From assembly GCA_021741585.1 (NCBI GenBank), contig JAIOXN010000001.1:1-64000 (forward strand): DNA of 64,000 nucleotides, written 5' to 3'. A model generated the notes under the pieces. It saw only the letters and a list, made by a program, of their open reading frames with translations, was not told the origin of the DNA and did not search any database. Shown here piece after piece: positions 27,151-36,110 of this stretch; position 1 is the first letter of the stretch; the number at the start of each line of letters is the position of its first letter. Both the position numbers and the translations under genes were made by a program. This stretch comes from Aquiluna sp. GTDB taxonomy: Bacteria; Actinomycetota; Actinomycetes; Actinomycetales; Microbacteriaceae.

Positions 27151-27270
27151 TGTTTTCTCCCGATTCAAAATTGTGAAGCTTGTATTCGAATTTTAGGCCA
27201 GAAGATTCGTCTGCATGACGGTTTTCACTTTTTAGGAGTGCATCTCAAATTGCTTTGGGCTCTAAAATTT

Positions 27271-28245
27271 ATGAAAAGACTCGTTAGGAATCCCTTGCTC
27301 GCAATAGGTATTGATATCGGCGGAACCAAAATCCTTGGTGGCCTTGTGGACTCCGCGGGCAATGTCGTGTCTGAAATCAGAAAGCCTTCTCCAGCCCAGG
27401 ATCCTGATCGCATGGTTGAGGTCGTGGTCGAGATGATCTCGGAGCTAACCGCACTCGCAACCGATGTGATTGTGGGAGTCGGAGTTGCTGCGGCCGGCTT
27501 TATAGATGCCGACCAGGCAACGATTTTGTATGCACCAAATTTGAATTGGCGGAATGAGCCACTACGCCAGAGACTTCAGGCTTTAGTGCCGCACCCAGTT
27601 GTGATTGAAAACGATGCAAATGCCGCGGGTTGGGCGGAATATAAATTCGGCGCAGGTCGGGGCAGTAAAGATATGGTCATGCTGACTCTGGGAACCGGGG
27701 TGGGTGGCGCGGTAGTTTCCGACTACAAGCTTCGACGCGGGGGTTTTGGAATTGGTGGCGAGCTTGGCCACGTGAGAGTGGTTCAAGACGGAAAGCTCTG
27801 TGGCTGCGGTCGCAAGGGCTGCGTTGAGCAATATGCTTCGGGGACCGCAGTGTTAAAGGCCGCCAAGAAGTTAGCAGCAGGCGACGGTCCTGCTGGTGAA
27901 AGGTTGCGCCAACTCAAAGAGGAAAAAGGCGAGCTGGATGGCCATGTGGTCTACCAGGCTTTGCTTGAGGGCGACCAAGCAGTAATTGGATTGTTTCGCG
28001 ATGCGGGCAGATATCTAGGTCAAGCCATGGGCACGCTCACGGCTGTACTGGACCCGCAAATCTACGTGATAGGCGGCGGGCTCTCGGAGGCTGGCGACTC
28101 GATTATTGAACCGATTCGAGAGGGCTTCTTGAACGATTTGCCTGCGAGGGGATTTAGACCAGAAGCCAAGATTGTTACAGCGCAATTTTCCAACCAAGCT
28201 GGCGTTATCGGTGCTGCAGACCTAGCCCGCGAAACACTTGGCTAA
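27271..28245 (+). CDS. glk: ROK-family glucokinase
   Basis: A 324-aa sugar kinase. The phosphate-binding GIDIGGTKILGG opens the protein, the substrate motif VIENDANAAGWAE follows, and the ROK zinc motif CGCGRKGCVEQYASG is complete. ATG at 27271 gives the usual length but has no ribosome site; TTG at 27250 with AGGAG 11 bases upstream is an alternative. Glucose is the most likely substrate because actinobacterial ROK kinases in this position are glucokinases. It is divergent from fadD and is followed by plsC. Confidence 0.9.
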   Translation: MKRLVRNPLLAIGIDIGGTKILGGLVDSAGNVVSEIRKPSPAQDPDRMVEVVVEMISELTALATDVIVGVGVAAAGFIDADQATILYAPNLNWRNEPLRQRLQALVPHPVVIENDANAAGWAEYKFGAGRGSKDMVMLTLGTGVGGAVVSDYKLRRGGFGIGGELGHVRVVQDGKLCGCGRKGCVEQYASGTAVLKAAKKLAAGDGPAGERLRQLKEEKGELDGHVVYQALLEGDQAVIGLFRDAGRYLGQAMGTLTAVLDPQIYVIGGGLSEAGDSIIEPIREGFLNDLPARGFRPEAKIVTAQFSNQAGVIGAADLARETLG

Positions 28246-28273
28246 ACTGTAGGAAACCGAAACCGGAGCGATC

Positions 28274-28963
28274 GTGGCTTACTTTTTTATCAAGAACTTC
28301 ATTCTTGGCCCGATTTTGCACATTCTGTTTAGACCATGGGTCAAGGGTCATAAAAACATTCCTCGTTCTGGTGGTGCCATTTTGGCCTCCAATCACCTGT
28401 CTTTCTCAGACTCAATCTTTCTTCCACTGAAAGTTCGACGCCCGGTAGCTTTTTTGGCGAAGAGCGAGTACTTCACCGGCAAGGGCGTCAAGGGGGCTTT
28501 GACACGCTGGTTCTTCAAGTCAACTGGTCAGTTGCCGATTGATCGCTCTGGAGGCAAAGCCTCGGAGGATTCATTGAACACCGGCCTTGGCGTTCTCGAG
28601 CGTGGATTGCTCTTGGGTATCTATCCAGAAGGCACCCGGTCCCCGGATGCAAAGCTTTACCGAGGCAGAACCGGAATTGCTCGAATGGTGCTGGAGGCCA
28701 AAGTTCCTGTGATTCCTGTTGCCATGATTGACACCGAAAAGGTTCAGCCGTTGGGTGCTAAGTACCCGAAAATTCACCGAGTGGGCGTCGTTATTGGCGA
28801 ACCACTTGATTTCACTAGATTCTCCGGCATGGAGGGGGAGCGCGCAGTGTTGCGCGCGGTAACCGATCAGATTGTCTATCAAATTCACAAGCTCTCGGGC
28901 CAGGAGTACGAAGACATTTATGCCTCAACCGTGAGAAATCGCATGGCTAGGGCGAGTGCGTAA
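28274..28963 (+). CDS. plsC: 1-acylglycerol-3-phosphate O-acyltransferase PlsC family
   Basis: A 229-aa membrane-associated acyltransferase that makes phosphatidic acid. The catalytic HX4D motif is His41 to Asp46 (SNHLSFSDS), and the glycerol-phosphate-binding YPEGTRSPDAKLYRGRTG follows. One N-terminal hydrophobic segment (about residues 4-20) anchors it. GTG at 28274 has GGAG six bases upstream. It lies between glk and aroG, as Rv2182c lies near aroG in M. tuberculosis. Confidence 0.9.
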   Translation: MAYFFIKNFILGPILHILFRPWVKGHKNIPRSGGAILASNHLSFSDSIFLPLKVRRPVAFLAKSEYFTGKGVKGALTRWFFKSTGQLPIDRSGGKASEDSLNTGLGVLERGLLLGIYPEGTRSPDAKLYRGRTGIARMVLEAKVPVIPVAMIDTEKVQPLGAKYPKIHRVGVVIGEPLDFTRFSGMEGERAVLRAVTDQIVYQIHKLSGQEYEDIYASTVRNRMARASA

Positions 28964-28971
28964 GGAGCACC

Positions 28972-30312
28972 ATGACCGATTTTGGACTAGATAACTACGT
29001 AAACCTTGAGGCTAAGCAGCAGCCAACCTGGGCAGACCTAGGGGAGTTGGCCGCGACCAAGGAGCAGCTTGCCAAGTTGCCACCTTTGGTTTTTGCCGGT
29101 GAGGTTGACACTTTGCGCGACCGTTTGGCTCAGGCTGCCCGTGGCGAAGCCTTCTTGCTCCAGGGTGGTGACTGCGCCGAGACCTTTGTTGACGCAACCG
29201 CAGACCGAATCCGTAACCGCATTAAGACTGTGCTGCAGATGGCAGTTGTTTTGATGTATGGATCATCGCTTCCAGTTGTAAAGATGGGTCGCATGGCTGG
29301 CCAGTTCGCCAAGCCGCGCTCCTCCGACAATGAGACCAGGGATGGCGTGACACTTCCGGCGTACCGAGGTGATGCGGTAAATGGATATGAATTCACTGAG
29401 GAGGCTAGACGAAATGACCCAAAGCGCCTGTTGCAGGCTTACAACACCTCTGCTAGCACGCTGAATCTGATTCGGGCATTCACCACTGGTGGCTTTGCGG
29501 ATCTCCGTGAGGTCCACTCCTGGAATAAGGGATTCACGGACAACCCTGCTAATAAGCAGTACGAGGCAATTGCTGGCGACATCGATCGCGCAATGCGCTT
29601 CATGGAGGCTTGCGGAGTTGATTCGGCGGAGCTGAAAGCAACCGAGTTCTTTGTTTCTCACGAAGGTCTGCTGTTTGACTACGAGCGCCCACTGACAAGA
29701 ATCGACTCGAGAACCAATACTCCTTATGTGACAAGCGGTCACTTCATTTGGATTGGCGAGCGCACCAGGCAGCTAGATGGCGCACACGTTGACTTCTTGT
29801 CAAAGGTGAGAAACCCGCTTGGTGTGAAGCTTGGACCAACTACAACACGCGAAGATGTCCACGCACTAATCGAAAAATTGGACCCAGAGCGCGAACCAGG
29901 TCGCTTGACATTTATTTCACGCATGGGAGCCGGCAAGATTCGCGAGGAGCTTCCAAAGCTTGTTGAAGCAGCCCGCGACCTTGGTGCTCAGCCGCTTTGG
30001 ATCACTGACCCCATGCACGGCAATGGAATTACCACCAAGAATGGCTACAAGTCTCGCCGTTTCGACGATGTCATGGACGAGGTTATGGGCTTCTTCGAGG
30101 TTCACCGCGCTCTTGGCACCCATCCGGGTGGATTGCACGTTGAACTAACCGGTGACGATGTCGCAGAGTGCCTTGGTGGTTCAGAACACATTGACGAAGC
30201 CACCCTGGAATTGCGCTATGAATCAGTTTGTGACCCTCGCCTAAACCACATGCAGTCGCTTGAGCTAGCATTCTTGGTGGCCGAGCAGCTTGTTCAAAGC
30301 ACCAGGAGCTAA
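28972..30312 (+). CDS. aroG: class II DAHP synthase
   Basis: A 446-aa 3-deoxy-D-arabino-heptulosonate 7-phosphate synthase, the first step of aromatic amino acid synthesis. The plant and actinobacterial type is shown by LLQGGDCAETF, KMGRMAGQFAKPRS, the FVSHEGLLFDYE and GHFIWIGERTRQLDGAHV segments, and WITDPMHGNGI. It supplies chorismate for aroH and tyrA elsewhere in the window. It starts eight bases after plsC with AAGGAGCACC upstream. Confidence 0.96.
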   Translation: MTDFGLDNYVNLEAKQQPTWADLGELAATKEQLAKLPPLVFAGEVDTLRDRLAQAARGEAFLLQGGDCAETFVDATADRIRNRIKTVLQMAVVLMYGSSLPVVKMGRMAGQFAKPRSSDNETRDGVTLPAYRGDAVNGYEFTEEARRNDPKRLLQAYNTSASTLNLIRAFTTGGFADLREVHSWNKGFTDNPANKQYEAIAGDIDRAMRFMEACGVDSAELKATEFFVSHEGLLFDYERPLTRIDSRTNTPYVTSGHFIWIGERTRQLDGAHVDFLSKVRNPLGVKLGPTTTREDVHALIEKLDPEREPGRLTFISRMGAGKIREELPKLVEAARDLGAQPLWITDPMHGNGITTKNGYKSRRFDDVMDEVMGFFEVHRALGTHPGGLHVELTGDDVAECLGGSEHIDEATLELRYESVCDPRLNHMQSLELAFLVAEQLVQSTRS

Positions 30313-30313
30313 G

Positions 30314-30652
30314 TTGCAAATTCCAGAAGTCGATGCGTGGCTGACAATTGATGAAGTTGCTCAGCAACTTGGAGTGAGCGCATCAAAGGTTAGAAGACTG
30401 ATCGAAGAGCACGCACTTTTTGCGATTCGGGTCGAAAAGGAACCTAAGGTTCCAGCCCACCTCATTCAAAACGGTGAGCCCTTGAGCAGCATTCGCGGAA
30501 CAATGTTCTTGCTATTGGACAACGGGCTGAGCGAGCAAGAGGCCATCGAGTGGATCTATGCCGAGAATGAGAATCTTGGCAACCGCCCAATTGATTCACT
30601 GTTGCAAGGTCACAAGGCACCGGTTCGCCGAGCTGCCCAAACTCTGGGTTAG
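30314..30652 (+). CDS. Rv2175c-like DNA-binding protein
   Basis: A 112-aa protein with an N-terminal winged helix-turn-helix (WLTIDEVAQQLGVSASKVRRLIEE) and a C-terminal helical domain (FLLLDNGLSEQEAIEWIYAEN). TTG at 30314 is chosen because CAGGAG lies five bases upstream. In M. tuberculosis the homologue binds DNA and is phosphorylated by the adjacent kinase PknL. No kinase gene is present here: aroG is directly upstream and polyprenyl synthetase abuts downstream on the other strand with no gap. Target genes are unknown. Confidence 0.86.
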   Translation: MQIPEVDAWLTIDEVAQQLGVSASKVRRLIEEHALFAIRVEKEPKVPAHLIQNGEPLSSIRGTMFLLLDNGLSEQEAIEWIYAENENLGNRPIDSLLQGHKAPVRRAAQTLG

Positions 30653-31753
30653 TTACTTACTGCGGTTAATAACCGCATCGGCAAGGTAGGCAAGTTCTTT
30701 TCGACCTTGATTTGAAATTTCCAGTGATGCGAGTGCTTCGATCGACTTCTTGGAATGCTCAAGAATCAAGCGCTCAGTTTTTGCCAAAGCTCCAGATTCT
30801 TCAATGGTTTCAAGCATGAATGAGAGCTGTTCTTGGTCAATTGCGCCTGAAGTTAGAAGCTCTTCAAAGGTTCTGGCTACAGGAGTCGGAATGGATTCAA
30901 GGGTCAGCCCAATCAGCACTGTCCGCTTTCCCTCACGCAGGTCATCTCCGGCAGGCTTGCCTGTTACCGCAGGGTCACCGAATACTCCCAAGAGATCATC
31001 TCTGAGCTGAAATGCGAGTCCCAATGGAATTCCAAAAGCACTTAGACCAAGTCGCTGGTTCTTTCCACCGCCACCAAGTGCCGAGCCAATCAAAAGTGGC
31101 GCTTCAAGACTGTATTTCGCTGTTTTATAAAGCATGACCTTATTGGCCCTGGCAACTGCTTCGCCTGGCTGCCTAGTAGGAGCGGCATTTTCTTCTAAAA
31201 CATCTAGATATTGGCCCGCCATAACTTCAAAGCGCATTTTGCCAAATTCTTCTCGGCAGGCTTTCTCGATTACCTCATCGTGGAAATGCAAAAGTGCATC
31301 GCCAAACAGCTCCGATGACCAAGAGAGCATCAAATCGCCAACCAGAATCGAACCTGCAACTCCAAAGCGTTCTGCAGAACCTGCAAATTTGTGGGTTTTG
31401 TGCAAGTTCTCGAATTTCTTGTGGACGGCAGTTTCTCCACGGCGGGTATCGCTCTGGTCGATCAGATCATCATGAACCAGGGCTGCGGCGTGAAACATCT
31501 CAAGGGCAGCTGCAATTCCAATGATTGGATCGTCTAGCTTGAGATTTCTTGGGTCCACCTCAGAATCTTGGTATCCGGCCCAGGCCCAGAAGCAGAAAAG
31601 AGCCCTGAATCTTTTTCCTCCGGCCAATAGGGACTTTGTGTAGTCGATTATTGGTTCTAGTTCTTCAGAGATTTCAACGAGCTCGGATCTTTTGTCATCG
31701 CAAAAGTCATCGAGTCGTTGCTGGACTAGTTTTAGCAGGAAATCTTGAGCCAC
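30653..31753 (-). CDS. polyprenyl (geranylgeranyl-type) diphosphate synthase
   Basis: A 366-aa trans-prenyltransferase. The first Asp-rich motif is DDLID at residues 95-99 (LVHDDLIDQSDTRRG) and the second is in FQLRDDLLGVFGD. GGKRFRALF near residue 45 binds isopentenyl diphosphate. It matches IdsA2/GrcC-type enzymes and sits where idsA2 lies in M. tuberculosis. Product length cannot be fixed by eye; it could serve carotenoids, menaquinone or quinone side chains. The GTG at 31753 faces the DUF3040 gene. Confidence 0.9.
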   Translation of the reverse strand: MAQDFLLKLVQQRLDDFCDDKRSELVEISEELEPIIDYTKSLLAGGKRFRALFCFWAWAGYQDSEVDPRNLKLDDPIIGIAAALEMFHAAALVHDDLIDQSDTRRGETAVHKKFENLHKTHKFAGSAERFGVAGSILVGDLMLSWSSELFGDALLHFHDEVIEKACREEFGKMRFEVMAGQYLDVLEENAAPTRQPGEAVARANKVMLYKTAKYSLEAPLLIGSALGGGGKNQRLGLSAFGIPLGLAFQLRDDLLGVFGDPAVTGKPAGDDLREGKRTVLIGLTLESIPTPVARTFEELLTSGAIDQEQLSFMLETIEESGALAKTERLILEHSKKSIEALASLEISNQGRKELAYLADAVINRSK

Positions 31754-31810
31754 GGGGGATAGCCTACAACGGCTTGAATCTCTAGACTATGAGTTGGATT
31801 GGAGTTGCAA

Positions 31811-32155
31811 ATGGCACTTTCGGAGCACGAGCAAAAGCTACTTGCCGAGATGGAGCGCAACCTGATGGCCGAGGACGCATCCTTTGCAAAAAGCGTTTCT
31901 GCGGTTGGTTCTACTTCAAAGAACGCTGGCAAATTGGTTGCTGGTGTTCTGGTGATGCTCATGGGTATTGGCCTTCTTATTACTGCGGTCGTGCTTCAGG
32001 TGGCATTTTTCGGAGTGGTGGCCTTCACCGTTATGGTGATCGGCCTTGTAATGGCATCCAGTAATTTCACCGCTCCAAAGTTGCCAAAGGGCGTCCAGGC
32101 CCCCAAAGCCAATTTCTTTGAGGATCGTTGGAATCAAAGATTCAATAACGAGTAA
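31811..32155 (+). CDS. DUF3040 membrane protein
   Basis: A 114-aa actinobacterial protein of unknown function. ATG at 31811 has GGAG seven bases upstream. The N-terminal MALSEHEQKLLAEMERNLMAED is the DUF3040 signature. Two adjacent hydrophobic segments (about residues 40-85) form a membrane hairpin, and the C-terminus is soluble. It lies directly before mraZ, as Rv2169c does in mycobacteria, but an intrinsic terminator separates it from the division cluster. Confidence 0.88.
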   Translation: MALSEHEQKLLAEMERNLMAEDASFAKSVSAVGSTSKNAGKLVAGVLVMLMGIGLLITAVVLQVAFFGVVAFTVMVIGLVMASSNFTAPKLPKGVQAPKANFFEDRWNQRFNNE

Positions 32156-32168
32156 CTAAAAACTTCGA

Positions 32169-32200
32169 ATGCCTCCGGAATGCCCGGAGGCATTTTTTTT
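32169..32200 (+). terminator. intrinsic terminator before the division cluster
   Basis: A perfect 10-base stem, ATGCCTCCGG at 32169-32178 with CCGGAGGCAT at 32184-32193, has a five-base loop and is followed by a run of eight T. It ends transcription from the DUF3040 gene and insulates mraZ. Confidence 0.92.
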
Positions 32201-32247
32201 GCAAACTTGACCAAATTGATATAAAAAACACGCAAAAAATAGGCAAT

Positions 32248-32277
32248 GTGGAGGAAAGTGGAGTAAAGTGGAGTAAA
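32248..32277. promoter_or_regulatory. three tandem MraZ-type boxes (GTGGAGKAAA)
   Basis: GTGGAGGAAA, GTGGAGTAAA and GTGGAGTAAA follow one another with an exact 10-bp period and end 22 bases before the mraZ start. MraZ proteins are known to bind tandem G-rich direct repeats in their own promoters (TGGGN with 10-bp period in E. coli). One turn of DNA per box fits an oligomeric ring binding one face. A possible promoter, TTGATA at 32216 with TAGGCA about 18 bases on, lies just upstream but is weak. Confidence 0.65.
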
Positions 32278-32299
32278 TAGCTTGGGAAGGGGAATAGCA

Positions 32300-32731
32300 A
32301 TGTTGCTAGGTACGCATACCCCAAAGCTTGATGACAAAGGGCGTTTGATTCTTCCTGCAAAATTCCGCGAAGAACTCTCCGAAGGCGTTGTAATCACCCG
32401 CGGTCAGGACCGCTGCCTATATGTTTTTTCGGCAAAAGAATTTGATTCGGTTCACGAAAAGATTCGCCAAGCCCCGGTTACTTCCTCTGAGGCCAGGCAG
32501 TACCTACGCGTGTTCCTATCTGGCGCTCAGGACGAAAGCGTTGACAAGCAGGGCAGGGTTCTAGTTCCCAGCCTGCTCCGCGAATACGCGGGCCTTGATA
32601 AAGAACTTGTGATCATCGGTGTCGGCTCGAGGGCTGAAATCTGGGATGCCGCAACTTGGAACAGCTACTTGAAGGCAAACGAAGAAGGATTCGCAAATCA
32701 GGCTCAGGAGGTGATTCCGGGATTGTTTTAG
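32300..32731 (+). CDS. mraZ: transcriptional regulator MraZ
   Basis: A 143-aa protein with two AbrB-like SpoVT/MraZ repeats: [15 protein letters not shown] in the first half and [18 protein letters not shown] in the second, each with the DxxGR core. ATG at 32300 follows AAGGGGA; a frame opening at 32282 adds six residues without a better site. MraZ represses or tunes the division cluster that follows and its own gene. Three tandem boxes upstream are the likely target. Confidence 0.95.
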   Translation: MLLGTHTPKLDDKGRLILPAKFREELSEGVVITRGQDRCLYVFSAKEFDSVHEKIRQAPVTSSEARQYLRVFLSGAQDESVDKQGRVLVPSLLREYAGLDKELVIIGVGSRAEIWDAATWNSYLKANEEGFANQAQEVIPGLF

Positions 32732-32845
32732 CCCTGGGCCTTGATTCTTGGCCGTCTCCGACTCTCTTCCCCTGAGCCGGAACCTGTGAAAACCAAGCAC
32801 ACAGACGGACAAGAACCAAGGTTTAGGGAAAAGACCCCAAAGCTT

Positions 32846-33805
32846 ATGAATCACTCAACCTCTGAACTACACCGCCCAGTAATGCTTGAGCGTTGCCTCG
32901 AACTACTTCGACCAGCTCTCTTGGGAAACGATCCCGTTGTAATCGACTGCACTTTGGGGCTTGGTGGTCACACCGAGGCTCTTTTACTTGAAAACCCAAC
33001 GCTTCGGGTTATTGGGATCGACCGTGACCCAAAGGCAATCGAACTTGCATCCAAGCGCCTCGAGCAATTCGGAGACCGATTCATTCCCGCCTTCGGTGTC
33101 TACGACGAAATTGAAGAAATCTTGCGAGAGCTTTCTATTGACTTTGTTGATGGAATTTTGATGGATTTGGGTGTTAGTTCCATGCAGCTAGATCTCGCCG
33201 AACGCGGCTTCAGCTATGCGCAAGAGGCAGACCTTGACATGCGGATGGATCAAACTCGTGGAAAGACTGCGGCGGACCTTCTTGCAACTCTTAGCGAAGA
33301 AGAGCTAACTCGAATCTTCAGAAAATATGGTGAAGAGCGCTTCTCCGGCCCAATTGCTCGGAAAATCGTATCGACGCGTGAGGTCTCAGCGATTCGCACT
33401 TCTAAGGATCTCAACAGGATCGTCTCTTCTTGCGTTCCACAGGCTCCAGGAAAGACAGCTGGTCACCCTGCAAAGCGGATTTACCAGGCCCTAAGAATTG
33501 CTGTCAACGATGAGCTGTTAGTGCTCGAGCGCAGCTTGCCACAGGCAATTTCAGCGCTTCGTCCAGGTGGGCGACTAGTGATCATGTCTTATCACTCATT
33601 GGAAGACGGCATCGTCAAGGATGCGCTTCAGTCAGCAGCCAAGAGCTCGACGCCAATCGAAATGCCAATAGAACTTCCTGGTACTGGTGCTGTATTGAAA
33701 ATCATCACCAAAGGTGTCGAGCGCGCAACTGAATTTGAACTTGATCAAAACCCTAGGGCCGCTTCGGCGCGCTTGAGAGCAGCAGAAAAACTGGAGGCAA
33801 AGTAA
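32846..33805 (+). CDS. rsmH: 16S rRNA m4C1402 methyltransferase RsmH
   Basis: A 319-aa SAM-dependent methyltransferase of 16S rRNA. It begins with HRPVMLERCLELL. SAM-binding DCTLGLGGHTEALL, the DGILMDLGVSSMQLD segment, and VIMSYHSLEDGIVK are all conserved. ATG at 32846 is the family start, but no good ribosome site precedes it. The 114 bases after mraZ hold no other gene, and the same frame is open through most of that gap, so a longer GTG-started product from 32785 cannot be excluded. Confidence 0.93.
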   Translation: MNHSTSELHRPVMLERCLELLRPALLGNDPVVIDCTLGLGGHTEALLLENPTLRVIGIDRDPKAIELASKRLEQFGDRFIPAFGVYDEIEEILRELSIDFVDGILMDLGVSSMQLDLAERGFSYAQEADLDMRMDQTRGKTAADLLATLSEEELTRIFRKYGEERFSGPIARKIVSTREVSAIRTSKDLNRIVSSCVPQAPGKTAGHPAKRIYQALRIAVNDELLVLERSLPQAISALRPGGRLVIMSYHSLEDGIVKDALQSAAKSSTPIEMPIELPGTGAVLKIITKGVERATEFELDQNPRAASARLRAAEKLEAK

Positions 33806-34324
33806 GTGGCTGTATTCATGGTGTCACAATCAGAAGCAAAACGACTTCGTCCAAATTTAATGGCGGGCGTGATTTTCATCGCGGGAATAATCGGGGTTTA
33901 TATCGCGATTTTGGTTCTAAACATGGTTCTTACACAGGATGCTTATCACTTGCGTGAACTCAAGATTCAGCAGCGTAATCTTGCAACTCAGGTTCAGATC
34001 ATCCAGGAGGAAGTAGATTCTCTAGGATCACCTCAAAATCTTGCCGATGCGGCAAACCGTCTTGGAATGGTGGCAAATCCAGCTTCTGTTCTTCTGGATA
34101 TCGAGAAGGACAAGGTTTTTGGCTCGCCAAAACCAGCGGACCCATCAAAAGTTACCCTTGCAAGTGGCAACCTGGTTCCCAATTCAGTTATGGGTACCAC
34201 AAGTGAATTCTCAGCCGCCACGGTTGCTTCAACCGAAGTGGATGAAGGTGTCGCACCATTGGTTTCTGGAGGTTCTGAAGTAGTTTTGGCCTCGGGGCTG
34301 ATTCCCGCTTCGCCAACCAGATAG
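33806..34324 (+). CDS. ftsL: FtsL-like septum formation protein
   Basis: A 172-aa single-pass membrane protein between rsmH and ftsI, the ftsL slot. A transmembrane helix at about residues 19-42 (LMAGVIFIAGIIGVYIAILV) is followed by a coiled coil (HLRELKIQQRNLATQVQIIQ) and the LADAANRLGMV motif typical of FtsL/DivIC. A low-complexity outer tail rich in Ser, Thr and Val follows. Sequence is weakly conserved across FtsL, so the name rests on topology and position. GTG at 33806 has CTGGAGG upstream. Confidence 0.82.
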   Translation: MAVFMVSQSEAKRLRPNLMAGVIFIAGIIGVYIAILVLNMVLTQDAYHLRELKIQQRNLATQVQIIQEEVDSLGSPQNLADAANRLGMVANPASVLLDIEKDKVFGSPKPADPSKVTLASGNLVPNSVMGTTSEFSAATVASTEVDEGVAPLVSGGSEVVLASGLIPASPTR

Positions 34325-34331
34325 GTCCAAC

Positions 34332-36110
34332 ATGAGTTCGCCAGCCAAGCTGATTAGACGCCTTGGTGTCTTCGTCGCTTTGCTTGCGTTAATAGTTGTA
34401 ATGCTCGGATTGCGACTCGTAGATTTCCAGGTGGTGAGAGCCGCTGAGATTCAACAGGAATCGATGAAGGCAAGATCGGTTTTGAACACCTTGACTGCAC
34501 TCAGGGGTCAAATCGTTGATTCTCAAGATCAGGTTCTGGCAAGAACTGTCTTTCGTTACGATGTCAACGTTGCCCCAAAGAATGTGGGCCCTGTATTCAA
34601 AACTGTTGATGGCGTAAAAATCGAGCTCAGCGTAGAGCAAATAACTCGCGAACTCGCTGCTATTTTGGGTCTCCCATTTGAGGAAATTGCGCCAAAGCTA
34701 ATTGGCGACTCCGAATACGCCAATATTGCCAAGAAGGTAAATGCGGACATTTATAACCAGATCAGAGATCTTGGTATCCCATGGGTTTATACCGATACCT
34801 TTTCTGATCGACTCTATCCAGATGGGGCAGTTGCTGGCAATGTAATTGGCTTTGTAGGAGCCGATGGCACTCCTCTTGCAGGTCTTGAGCTGCAATACAA
34901 TCCATGCCTGGCTGGTGTGGACGGACAGGAGGCATTCGAGCGCAGCCCCGATGGTGTCAGAATTCCTAGCTCTACCATTACTACTCAGCCAACCGAGGAC
35001 GGTGGAACCCTCAAATTAACCATCGACTCAAACCTGCAGTTTTTTGCCCAGCAGGTTATGGCCGATACCGTGAACGACACTGGAGCTAAGTGGGCATCGG
35101 CAATTGTCATGGAGGCCAAAACAGGTAGGGTTCTGGCAGCTGCCGAGGCGCCCTCGGTTGATCCAAACGATCCGGCGGGAGTCGAGGCTGCTGACAGGGG
35201 CTCCAGAATCTTTCAAACAGCATTCGAACCTGGTTCAATCATGAAGTCGCTCACCGCGGCCATGGTCGTGGATACTGGAACTGCCGATGAGTTTGACACA
35301 CGTCCGGCTCCGGACTACATGAAGCTAGATTTTGCTGGTGGGTCGATTAAAGACAGCTTTGATCACGAGGAATACAAGTTGACTCTCGCCGGAGTTCTGC
35401 GTTATTCCTCAAACACTGGGATCTCAAACTTCGGGATCGACATCCCTTCAGAAACTAGATACAAGTACCTAGAGAAATTTGGCTTTGGCACCGAATCGGA
35501 GATCCACTTTGAGGGCGAAAGCTCTGGCATTTTGCACCCCTATAAGACCTGGGACAAGATGACCAATTACGCCACCATGTTTGGTCAGGGAATATCGGTA
35601 ACCACCATTCAAATGGCATCGGCCTATCAAGCCATCGCCAATGGTGGGGTGAGGCTCGATCCAGTCTTGGTTGATTCCTGCACTAAGTCTGATGGCACAG
35701 TGGTTCAGGTTGCCCCGCAATCTTCGACTCGGGTTGTTAAAGAGTCAACCGCGGATCTCACGCTTGAACTTATGGAGAAAGTTGTGGAGTTTGGTGGCGT
35801 TGGAAAGACCGCTCAAATTCCTGGCTATCGCGTAGGTGGGAAAACTGGAACGGCACAGCTTCAAGAAGGAACCGGATACGGTTCGCAGTATGCAATTTCC
35901 TTTTACGGCATTGCCCCAATTGAGGATCCTGAATTTATCGTGGGAGTCTCGATCTATAAGCCGATTGGAGCCTCTAACTCTGCGGGAACCACAGCTCCCT
36001 TCAAGGCAATCATGCAGCAGGTTCTAAAGACCTATCGAGTTCCGCCATCGACCACGAAATCACGAAATATTCCATCGAATAAATTTGGGTTAGCTGATGC
36101 ACCTAACTAA
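34332..36110 (+). CDS. ftsI: septal peptidoglycan transpeptidase FtsI (PBP3)
   Basis: A 592-aa class B penicillin-binding protein. One N-terminal transmembrane helix spans about residues 10-32. The dimerisation domain follows (TALRGQIVDSQDQVLA). The transpeptidase domain has the SxxK active site Ser302-Lys305 (PGSIMK), SSN in YSSNTGIS, and KTG in GGKTGTAQ. It crosslinks septal wall together with FtsW, encoded downstream. It overlaps murE by 14 bases. Confidence 0.95.
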   Translation: MSSPAKLIRRLGVFVALLALIVVMLGLRLVDFQVVRAAEIQQESMKARSVLNTLTALRGQIVDSQDQVLARTVFRYDVNVAPKNVGPVFKTVDGVKIELSVEQITRELAAILGLPFEEIAPKLIGDSEYANIAKKVNADIYNQIRDLGIPWVYTDTFSDRLYPDGAVAGNVIGFVGADGTPLAGLELQYNPCLAGVDGQEAFERSPDGVRIPSSTITTQPTEDGGTLKLTIDSNLQFFAQQVMADTVNDTGAKWASAIVMEAKTGRVLAAAEAPSVDPNDPAGVEAADRGSRIFQTAFEPGSIMKSLTAAMVVDTGTADEFDTRPAPDYMKLDFAGGSIKDSFDHEEYKLTLAGVLRYSSNTGISNFGIDIPSETRYKYLEKFGFGTESEIHFEGESSGILHPYKTWDKMTNYATMFGQGISVTTIQMASAYQAIANGGVRLDPVLVDSCTKSDGTVVQVAPQSSTRVVKESTADLTLELMEKVVEFGGVGKTAQIPGYRVGGKTGTAQLQEGTGYGSQYAISFYGIAPIEDPEFIVGVSIYKPIGASNSAGTTAPFKAIMQQVLKTYRVPPSTTKSRNIPSNKFGLADAPN

